35,488 bases of DNA, taken from IMG/VR virus record IMGVR_UViG_3300031669_000122, positions 1-35,488 of that record. One strand, 5' to 3'. The position numbers and the translations under genes are program-made. Each line of letters begins with the position of its first letter. Position 1 is the first letter of the stretch. The notes beneath the pieces were generated by a model, which searched no databases, was not told the origin of the DNA, and saw only the letters and a program-made list of their open reading frames with translations. Shown piece by piece: positions 30,931-35,488 of the stretch. Source of the stretch: a virus.

Positions 30931-31138
30931 TACATTTTACCCGCCTGCTTTTTACGTTTTTTAGCGGGATCGCCTCAATGCGCTCGATGAAGCAATCCGG
31001 TATGCTCTTGCGCTTTTTCCAGTTCCACACGCGTTGCCGATCCACACCGAGCGCGGCGGCCAACAGTATAGGGCTGACGCCGTCAGGCAGTGTTATCTCA
31101 ACGTGTGGCCGGAGTTTGATCGTTCGCTTGATTATCAT
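30923..31138 (-). CDS. Small HTH protein, Cro/YdaS-like, 71 aa
   Basis: ATG at 31138 overlaps the Gp157 stop. Residues about 25-50 read ILLAAALGVDRQRVWNWKKR, an HTH of the Cro/YdaS type (A-x3-G-V-x3-V-x-N-W). The length is right for a phage repressor-like or antitoxin-like DNA-binding protein. It overlaps the DUF1376 gene. It is a candidate for the factor that recognises the TTACGATT boxes or the 22-bp boxes (inference). Confidence 0.75.
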   Translation of the reverse strand: MIIKRTIKLRPHVEITLPDGVSPILLAAALGVDRQRVWNWKKRKSIPDCFIERIEAIPLKNVKSRRVKCNG

Positions 31139-31635
31139 TTAATCCTCAAATGCACTCTATCGCTGTTGAGTTTGGCCCCATCGACGCTGTACCCCTCGGA
31201 GAGAGCTTCCCGGATTCGCTTCTCGTTCAATTCCTTGTGTTCCGGTATTGTATCGTAAAACTCTGCCGATATCATTTCCGGTACGACGATTTCCAAGCTG
31301 TCCGGGCTTTTGGCTACAGTAAACGTGCCGATAGTCGTCTTGATGGTCTTGAGGTCGGCGGCCTGCATGTTCTTGAGCACATATTCCTTAAGCCGCGCCT
31401 GCATGTTCTGGTTTGTTTTCTTGATCTGCTGTAACCGCTTGATTTCAGTGTCTACAGCTTCCTCGTCGGCTTCGGCCATTGAGAATATTTTGCGAATGCC
31501 GGTAGCCTTGACTTCCAGCGCCAGATTGAGTGAGTCAAGACGCGCCTCGATCTCAGGAGTTAATTCGCCCTCGTTGGCGATGAGTTCATCATTTACAAGC
31601 GACATTTCAGTGCTTAATTCGTACAATTTAGACAT
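31135..31635 (-). CDS. Gp157-like phage protein
   Basis: 166 residues, start ATG at 31635 with GACGGAGGCAGAGC upstream. The sequence (KLYELSTEMSLVNDELIANE at the start, ADEEAVDTEIKRLQQIKKTN in the middle, FTVAKSPDSLEIV toward the C-terminus) matches the siphovirus Gp157 family, linked with phage recombination or resistance functions but of unproven mechanism. It lies next to the ERF annealing protein, the usual neighbour. Mostly coiled-coil with a beta C-terminal part. The stop overlaps the HTH start. Confidence 0.85.
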   Translation of the reverse strand: MSKLYELSTEMSLVNDELIANEGELTPEIEARLDSLNLALEVKATGIRKIFSMAEADEEAVDTEIKRLQQIKKTNQNMQARLKEYVLKNMQAADLKTIKTTIGTFTVAKSPDSLEIVVPEMISAEFYDTIPEHKELNEKRIREALSEGYSVDGAKLNSDRVHLRIK

Positions 31636-31688
31636 GCTCTGCCTCCGTCAGGATTGCCAGTTTTTCGCAGTTGAGCGCTGGCCCGTTG

Positions 31689-32600
31689 TTATTCTTTTTT
31701 TGCGTTCGCTTCCTCGCAGAATTTGCGAAAGTCTGCATTTGGATCGGCAAAGGAAACGTCTGTAATGTCTTTCCCGAATTGACCTTTTGTAAATGCAATC
31801 GTCACCTCGCCGGTCTCGGCCCATTTTTTGACGTACTCAGGTATTTTTACATCGAACGTGTAATACTTGGCATCATCCACAAGCTGGATGGAATAGTGCC
31901 AACCGCCCGTCTTGGTTTTTGCCTTTGCAATATCCTTGACCATGCCAACCGCAATCAATTTTTCCGCATCGGGGGTGCTTGGTTCGGCAGGCGTTTCGCT
32001 CGGCGGTTCAGCGGTTTTCTCCGGTGCGGTATCGTTCGCATCGTTGTCTTCGTCGCCGGTCAAGATGCCGAAAGCGTTGCAGAAAGCGTACCGTTTGGCA
32101 TACGTGAGCGCCGAAGCAAACTTCTGCTGCTCGCTCATAAAAGCATCTTTGTCCACGGGAACCTTAAAGGCGCTCACTTCCGAATGTCCGGCCTTGTGCG
32201 TGACCTTGCACGTTGTCACGATCCAATGGCCTTTGCCTTCCGGGGCTTCCAAGTCTGACGTTATCAGATACGAAAAGCCGAACCGCTGCAATGGTTCTTT
32301 GACTTGGGAGATGATGTCATCCATCGGCGCATAGGAATATCGATATTTACCGTGTTTGTCGTACACCTTTTTGTGCTTCTGGATCGTCGGACAGGACGCT
32401 TGAAACTCTGACATTGCAGAGTCGTATTCCTGCTTGGCGAGGTCGGCCAGCATTTCTCGGCGCATTGCAAGTAACCGCTGCATTGTATCGACAGGCGTAT
32501 TCTTCTCGATTGCCGTCAACAGGATTTTCTCAACGTCAAATTGCTGTGTTGAGAGGGTGGTGGTTCCGGTGGTTCCGGTGGTTTGAAGTGCTTTCTCCAT
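31689..32600 (-). CDS. ERF-family single-strand annealing protein
   Basis: ATG at 32600 behind AAAAGGAGAATAAC. 303 residues. The core (MSEFQASCPTIQKHKKVYD, YRYSYAPMDDIISQVKEPL, GFSYLITSD and then FASALTYAKRYAFCNAFGIL) is typical of the ERF superfamily of P22-type recombinases that anneal complementary single strands. A polar linker (TAEPPSETPAEPSTPDAE) separates the core from a C-terminal domain (about residues 225-303) of unknown role. ERF proteins help to circularise terminally redundant phage DNA. Gp157 follows, as in many phages. The N-terminus is Thr-rich (TTGTTGTTTL). Confidence 0.9.
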   Translation of the reverse strand: MEKALQTTGTTGTTTLSTQQFDVEKILLTAIEKNTPVDTMQRLLAMRREMLADLAKQEYDSAMSEFQASCPTIQKHKKVYDKHGKYRYSYAPMDDIISQVKEPLQRFGFSYLITSDLEAPEGKGHWIVTTCKVTHKAGHSEVSAFKVPVDKDAFMSEQQKFASALTYAKRYAFCNAFGILTGDEDNDANDTAPEKTAEPPSETPAEPSTPDAEKLIAVGMVKDIAKAKTKTGGWHYSIQLVDDAKYYTFDVKIPEYVKKWAETGEVTIAFTKGQFGKDITDVSFADPNADFRKFCEEANAKKE

Positions 32601-32754
32601 GTTATTCTCCTTTTGGTGCTAAAGTCATAAGCATTTCAGTGAGCTTCTTATTTTGGGCGGCCTGTGCTGCGGCCTGTGTGGCGGCATTCCATGCTGCTGC
32701 GGCCTCTTGCGAGGGCTGGCTAAATATGCTTCCATTTATTTGGGAACTATATAG
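32601..32754 (-). other. Coding-like frame without a normal start, after a stop codon
   Basis: The reading frame of the gene at 32755-33198 continues past its TAA with SSQINGSIFSQPSQEA, AAAWNAATQAAAQAAQNKK and LTEMLMTLAPKGE before TAA at 32604. The product looks like a real small helical protein but has no ATG, GTG or TTG in a suitable place. An ATA codon precedes NGSIF. It could be a readthrough extension, a gene with an unusual start, or a remnant. Confidence 0.35.
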
Positions 32755-32762
32755 TTAACTCC
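32741..32762 (-). promoter_or_regulatory. Semi-palindromic 22-bp box, copy 2
   Basis: The minus strand reads GGGAGTTAACTATATAGT followed by TCCC, differing from copy 1 at one base. It spans the TAA stop of the gene at 32755-33198. Without the four bases GTTA it would be a perfect 18-bp palindrome. It lies about 140 bases before the ERF start. Confidence 0.55.
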
Positions 32763-33198
32763 CTTGCTCATTGCCACCAAAGGACCATCGCCACTTGCAA
32801 TATTGCCTGAACGTTTTGAGCGTTATGGCCCTTTCTTTGCCTCTATCAAAACGTAGCGCGATTTTTTTGGTCCCAACAAGCGAAACGATATGTGTCATTT
32901 GATTGATGCCATCTGAACCCTCATCCCACCTGTCTCCCCCTTTGGGGTTTTTAATGGGATCGCGCCCTCCGGGATGTTTTTTCTCCCATTTTGTCGTTAC
33001 TTCATACGCCATGTTTCGGTCGTCAATAAAAACAAACAACTCAACGCCTTGCCTCCGACAACGAATTCCGGCCTTTCGATATGCAGCTATCAACTCTGCC
33101 GAGGCATTGCTACTCCATGCCATATATCGAAGCCCATTAATAATTCGGTAACATTGAGAGCTGTCATTAACACCGTATCTATTTCTTTTACCTGCCAT
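32755..33198 (-). CDS. Hypothetical early protein, 147 aa
   Basis: ATG at 33198 behind GGAGAAATGA. The product begins MAGKRNRYGVNDSSQCYRII. It contains a basic/aromatic core (IAAYRKAGIRCRRQGVELFV near residues 37-56; EVTTKWEKKHPGGRDPIKNP near 66-85) and ends KTFRQYCKWRWSFGGNEQGS. It is probably a small DNA-binding or nuclease-like protein because of its charge and mixed alpha/beta pattern, but no catalytic motif is identified. The repeated box overlaps its stop codon. The reading frame stays open for 50 codons beyond. Confidence 0.65.
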   Translation of the reverse strand: MAGKRNRYGVNDSSQCYRIINGLRYMAWSSNASAELIAAYRKAGIRCRRQGVELFVFIDDRNMAYEVTTKWEKKHPGGRDPIKNPKGGDRWDEGSDGINQMTHIVSLVGTKKIALRFDRGKERAITLKTFRQYCKWRWSFGGNEQGS

Positions 33199-33480
33199 TC
33201 ATTTCTCCGTTTTTCACGTTTAAGGGAGTCAAGTATATAAACCCCATTTATTTGATCTGCCCATATCCATGAGACTTTTCAGCGTAATTCTCCTATTTAA
33301 AAACCTATCCCCCAACCCTACCAGGTTCCGCTTTTCACTCCGTGGAGCGAGACGCTTTTCTGCCGGGCCGTTTATGGTGCCCCTTATAAGGTCTGGCGGG
33401 GGATAGCTACCGCCTAGACGCTACCCGTTATTGCCTTGCAAGGGATTTTCGCGGGGTACGTCGGTTCGGCGGCTATTTGT
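33199..33480. other. Intergenic stretch with a hairpin, no clear gene
   Basis: A 282-base interval. It holds the third copy of the box (33224-33245) and a hairpin with GGCGG at 33395-33399 and CCGCC at 33410-33414. It also has a very short frame (17 codons with a CTG, or 13 from ATG, ending near 33233) behind AGGAGAATTACG. I see no protein-like frame of useful length. Confidence 0.5.
33224..33245 (-). promoter_or_regulatory. Semi-palindromic 22-bp box, copy 3 (diverged)
   Basis: On the plus strand it reads GGGAGTCAAGTATATAAA then CCCC, matching the other copies at the outer bases and the TATATA core. It lies about 26-47 bases before the ATG at 33198. Confidence 0.4.
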
Positions 33481-33678
33481 TCATTTTGTGGCCTCGGCTT
33501 TCTGGATAACAGTGTGAGTGTTCCATTGCTTAATAGCAGACGTAGGCACTGAGCACAAACCAGATGCGCCGCCGTACTCACAGCATGTAATAAAAAACGG
33601 AGGTGTTTTGTGTGCATCCTCTGTGGTCAGATTTACATCTTCACTTCCGCAAAACGGACACGGTGATAGTTTGCTCAT
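33481..33678 (-). CDS. Lar-like zinc-binding protein, 65 aa
   Basis: ATG at 33678 preceded by GGAGGGGGAA; an upstream ATG at 33690 is inside that ribosome site. The product starts MSKLSPCPFCGSEDVNL and later has a Cys pair and C-x5-C (FITCCEYGGASGLC), then AIKQWN near the end. This is the outline of Lar-type restriction-alleviation proteins (CPFCG...C..C...A...WN) common in prophages. Lar of Rac modulates the type I restriction enzyme. Whether this one does so is unknown. Confidence 0.75.
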   Translation of the reverse strand: MSKLSPCPFCGSEDVNLTTEDAHKTPPFFITCCEYGGASGLCSVPTSAIKQWNTHTVIQKAEATK

Positions 33679-33773
33679 TTCCCCCTCCATATCTCCCTCG
33701 CCGCCTGAAAATGCTTTGATGCACGTTCTGCGTGGACGCGGGACTTGACGGTTAAGATGATTATGCGGATCAT
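33675..33773 (-). CDS. Very small basic protein, 32 aa
   Basis: ATG at 33773 sits behind a good GGAGG site (spacing 5) formed by the end of the repeat-protein gene, and its TGA overlaps the start of the Lar-like gene (AATGA). The product, MIRIIILTVKSRVHAERASK followed by HFQAAREIWRGK, has a hydrophobic start and a basic, helical remainder. The overlap at one end and the SD at the other suggest that it is translated. The function is unknown. Confidence 0.55.
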   Translation of the reverse strand: MIRIIILTVKSRVHAERASKHFQAAREIWRGK

Positions 33774-33775
33774 GG

Positions 33776-34687
33776 CTACCTCCACGCCTTTACGCGATTG
33801 GTCTTGACTTTAAATATCGCCCAGAACTCGGTCTGCTTGATCTTCTCGTACTCGGCCAACGCGGTCTGCTTGATCTTATCGTACTCGGCCAAGGCGGGCT
33901 GCTCGATCTTATCGTACTCGGCCCAGGCGGGCTGATTGATCTTCTCGTACTCGGCCAAGGCGGGCTGATTGATCTTCTCGTACTCGGCCCAGGCGGTCTG
34001 CTCGATCTTCTCGTACTCGGCCAACGCGGGCTGCTTGATCTTCTCGTACTCGGCCCAGGCGGTCTGCTTGATCTTCTCGTACTCGGCCAACGCGGGCTGA
34101 TTGATCTTCTGGAACTCGGCCAACGCGGTCTGCTTGATCTTCTCGTACTCGGCCAACGCGGGCTGATTGATCTTCTGGAACTCGGCCAACGCGGTCTGCT
34201 CGATCTTCTCGTACTCGGCCAACGCGGTCTGCTTGATCTTATCGTACTCGGCCAAGGCGGGCTGCTCGATCTTATCGTACTCGGCCCAGGCGGGCTGATT
34301 GATCTTCTCGTACTCGGCCAACGCGGTCTGCTTGATCTTCTCGTACTCGGCCAAGGCGGGCTGATTGATCTTCTCGTACTCGGCCCAGGCGGGCTTAGTA
34401 AACAATTCCTCGGCAATCCCTATGTAGCAGAAATGCCCCTTTTTGATTGCGGCAACTATTGATTTTGGGAAATTGTCAGGTGACGAAAAGTCTGTGCATT
34501 CATGGTGCCGTCCCGCATTTGGCTTGAGTTTGTAGTACCATTCAATCGCGCCATGACCCTTAACGTCATTAGCAAATTCTGATCCCAAATGCTTATGGAG
34601 TGCCTTACCTCGGGACGTTTCAAGCTCATACTTCGTGAGAAATAAAAGTTCTTTTTTGTATTCGATCCAGCTTACGAAGTCGCACAT
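33776..34687 (-). CDS. Protein with 17 tandem 11-residue repeats, 303 aa
   Basis: ATG at 34687 behind GGGGGAGGGAAAG. Residues 1-97 are a globular domain with conserved Cys, Trp and Gly (MCDFVSWIEYKKELLFLTKY at the start). From about residue 98, 17 consecutive units of the type ALAEYEKIKQT or AWAEYEKINQP follow, then a short tail ending NRVKAWR. The unit length of 11 fits a hendecad coiled coil with Ala and Ile on one face and Glu/Lys on another. Similar short AEYEKI repeats occur in other phage proteins of unknown role. It could be a rod that separates the N-terminal domain from a partner, or a binding surface of variable length. Confidence 0.8.
   Translation of the reverse strand: MCDFVSWIEYKKELLFLTKYELETSRGKALHKHLGSEFANDVKGHGAIEWYYKLKPNAGRHHECTDFSSPDNFPKSIVAAIKKGHFCYIGIAEELFTKPAWAEYEKINQPALAEYEKIKQTALAEYEKINQPAWAEYDKIEQPALAEYDKIKQTALAEYEKIEQTALAEFQKINQPALAEYEKIKQTALAEFQKINQPALAEYEKIKQTAWAEYEKIKQPALAEYEKIEQTAWAEYEKINQPALAEYEKINQPAWAEYDKIEQPALAEYDKIKQTALAEYEKIKQTEFWAIFKVKTNRVKAWR
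33810..34396 (-). repeat. 33-bp tandem repeat array
   Basis: About 17 copies of a 33-base unit, encoding 11 residues each. The units differ only at a few positions (Trp or Leu; Tyr-Glu, Tyr-Asp or Phe-Gln; Asn, Lys or Glu; Pro or Thr). The order of variants shows block duplications, with AWAEYDKIEQP-ALAEYDKIKQT appearing twice. Confidence 0.95.
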
Positions 34688-34761
34688 CTTTCCCTCCCCC
34701 TTGTACTGTTAGCCGAAAGCAGAATTATTCCTGTGAATCTGTTTTTGATTTCTGGATTCAT
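34672..34761 (-). CDS. Short leader-like frame, 29 aa
   Basis: ATG at 34761 with a strong AGGAGG site (spacing 5), 19 bases after the -10 of the promoter at 34780-34808. The product, MNPEIKNRFTGIILLSANST and a short basic end, overlaps the start of the repeat-protein gene by 16 bases. It might be a small protein or a leader whose translation opens the next start. Composition is not decisive. Confidence 0.4.
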   Translation of the reverse strand: MNPEIKNRFTGIILLSANSTRGRERCATS

Positions 34762-34779
34762 ATGATCCTCCTGTGAGAT

Positions 34780-34808
34780 AATTTACCACAAACCGTAAGG
34801 CTTTTCAA
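34780..34808 (-). promoter_or_regulatory. Sigma70-type leftward promoter
   Basis: On the minus strand TTGAAA (34808-34803), a 17-base spacer and TAAATT (34785-34780). It begins at the stop of the gene at 34809 and precedes the repeat-protein, ERF and replication genes. The spacer contains CTTACGGTT, close to the CTTACGATT boxes of the rightward promoter. Confidence 0.55.
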
Positions 34809-34997
34809 TCATTTTTTTGTGTACGTGGCTTTTATCGCTTCCAATTCCCGCCAATGCCAGAACGCCACCCATTGTTCGCCGGTCCAAGATCGGCAATGGA
34901 CGCCGATTATCTGCTCGTATTCGAGTACATCATCGTACAGCGACATAGATGTCCTCGCGGGCGCGTTTTTTCTGCCCTGGTGAGCTGTGATTTTCAT
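34809..34997 (-). CDS. Small protein sharing its start region with the repeat protein, 62 aa
   Basis: ATG at 34997 behind AGGAGGCAATAAA; it overlaps the TGA stop of the repeat gene (34994-34996). The product opens MKITAHQGRKNAPARTSMSL. A helical, Trp-rich part follows (IIGVHCRSWTGEQWVAFWHW). The 28 bases around the start match those of the gene at 175, including codons for MKITA, so one start region was copied from the other. Function unknown. Confidence 0.7.
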   Translation of the reverse strand: MKITAHQGRKNAPARTSMSLYDDVLEYEQIIGVHCRSWTGEQWVAFWHWRELEAIKATYTKK

Positions 34998-35488
34998 TTT
35001 ATTGCCTCCTGGCATGATTTTTTTCGCGTCTGCGTGAGGATCGCCGCCGCGTATCGGAGTGCCGCCACGGGTTCGGCCGCCGCCGCGCGGTCCAGCTGCG
35101 CCGGGGTGAGGATCGCCGATGCACATTCGAGTGCCGCCCCTGGTTCGGCCGCCGCAGCGCGGTCCAGCTGCGCCGGGGTGAGGAGTGCCGCCGCGTATTG
35201 GAGTGCCATCCAGGGTTCGGCCGCCGCAGCGCGGTCCAGCTGCGCCGGGGTGAGGAGTGCCGATGCGTATCGGAGTGCCACCACGGGTTCGGCCGCCGCC
35301 GCGCGGTCCAGCTGCGCCGGGGTGAGGATCGCCAACGCGTATTGGAGTGCCGCCCAGGGCGCGGCCGCCGCCGCGCGGTCCAGCTGCGCCGGGGTGAGGA
35401 TCGCCGATGCACATTCGAGTGCCGCCCCTGGTTCGGCCGCCGCAGCGCGGTCCAGCTGCGCCGGGGTGAGGAGTGCCGCCGCGTATTG
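34994..35488 (-). CDS. C-terminal repeat part of the 24-residue-repeat protein (runs off window end)
   Basis: Open from the window edge to TGA at 34994. It encodes six copies of a 24-residue unit, consensus LTPAQLDRAAAAEP then xxALxYAxAx, followed by a tail TRKKSCQEAIK. A frame start (TTG at 35335) exists but is only an internal codon. The other two frames give long Pro/Arg/Ser or Gly-rich shadows; this frame is chosen because its repeats are amphipathic and match the N-terminal piece at 1-175. The protein is probably an alpha-solenoid of variable length. Function unknown. Confidence 0.75.
   Translation of the reverse strand, partial: QYAAALLTPAQLDRAAAAEPGAALECASAILTPAQLDRAAAAAPWAALQYALAILTPAQLDRAAAAEPVVALRYASALLTPAQLDRAAAAEPWMALQYAAALLTPAQLDRAAAAEPGAALECASAILTPAQLDRAAAAEPVAALRYAAAILTQTRKKSCQEAIK
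35040..35488 (-). repeat. 72-bp tandem repeat array at the window end
   Basis: Six copies spaced exactly 72 bases apart (the GGTCCAGCTGCGCCGG core starts at 35089, 35161, 35233, 35305, 35377 and 35449), very GC-rich. The array runs off the window, and the left edge begins with a related GCTGCGACGGCGTGATTA sequence. Confidence 0.95.

Noticed and set aside
33790-34416. Arg/Pro/Ser-rich minus-strand frame within the AEYEKI repeat gene
   Set aside because: Shadow of the 33-bp repeat in another frame, without a good ribosome site or protein-like composition.
34999-35414. Long Gly/Thr-rich and Pro/Arg-rich frames on the minus strand at the right end
   Set aside because: They are the other two frames of the 72-bp repeat. 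Any tandem repeat whose length is a multiple of three stays open in several frames; the LTPAQLD frame is amphipathic and matches the other window end.
1-35488. CRISPR array
   Set aside because: All tandem repeats in the window are coding and contiguous; none has unique spacers between conserved repeats, and there is no cas gene.
1-35488. Integrase, transposase or tRNA
   Set aside because: No tyrosine or serine recombinase motif, DDE motif or cloverleaf was found by eye, so no lysogeny module is claimed.

Overview
The window looks like an almost complete genome of a short-tailed (podovirus-like) double-stranded DNA phage. It has a large terminase, portal, scaffold-like and capsid genes, a tail hub resembling P22 gp10, very large internal (ejection-type) proteins, fibre genes, a lysis cassette and a short replication/recombination block. 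There is no tail tape measure, tail sheath, integrase or rRNA/tRNA gene. Strong AGGAGG-type ribosome binding sites, Sec-type signal peptides and an M15 endolysin point to a bacterial, probably Gram-negative, host. The host cannot be named from sequence alone.

Layout. Positions 581-1414 are a gene-free divergent control region with direct repeats, TTACGATT boxes and a rightward promoter (1306-1334). Rightward from 1415 run small zinc-finger and membrane genes, a RusA resolvase, the terminase, small accessory genes, portal, scaffold-like, capsid and decoration genes. They are followed by a secreted-type fibre carrying two seven-bladed beta-propellers, adaptor, tail hub, more fibre genes, four internal-protein genes, and a lysis/membrane block ending at 27007. 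A strong bidirectional terminator (27012-27039) separates this from the leftward transcription unit. Read leftward from 580 (and across the window junction to 35488), that unit holds two small genes, a 24-residue-repeat protein gene split by the window ends, a promoter (34780-34808), and an 11-residue-repeat protein. It continues with small zinc proteins, ERF annealing protein, Gp157-like protein, an HTH protein, a DUF1376 replication protein with an in-frame stop, a CHC2 primase fragment and an SF2 helicase. It ends in a cassette-like tract (27072-28376) with palindromic elements resembling integron attC sites.

The two window ends fall inside one gene: its start is at 175-1 and its repeat-rich C-terminal part at 35488-34994. 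The molecule is therefore probably circular or circularly permuted, with the assembly broken in a 72-bp tandem repeat. Early/replication genes and late/virion genes diverge from the control region and converge on the 27-kb terminator, a compact two-operon arrangement.

The most unusual points are the attC-like elements enclosing compact genes, the twin propellers with separate internal homogenisation, two proteins made of near-identical short repeats, a recurring semi-palindromic 22-bp box at gene ends, and the apparent nonsense interruption of the replication protein. Product names rest on reading motifs and family resemblance by eye; no database search was run.
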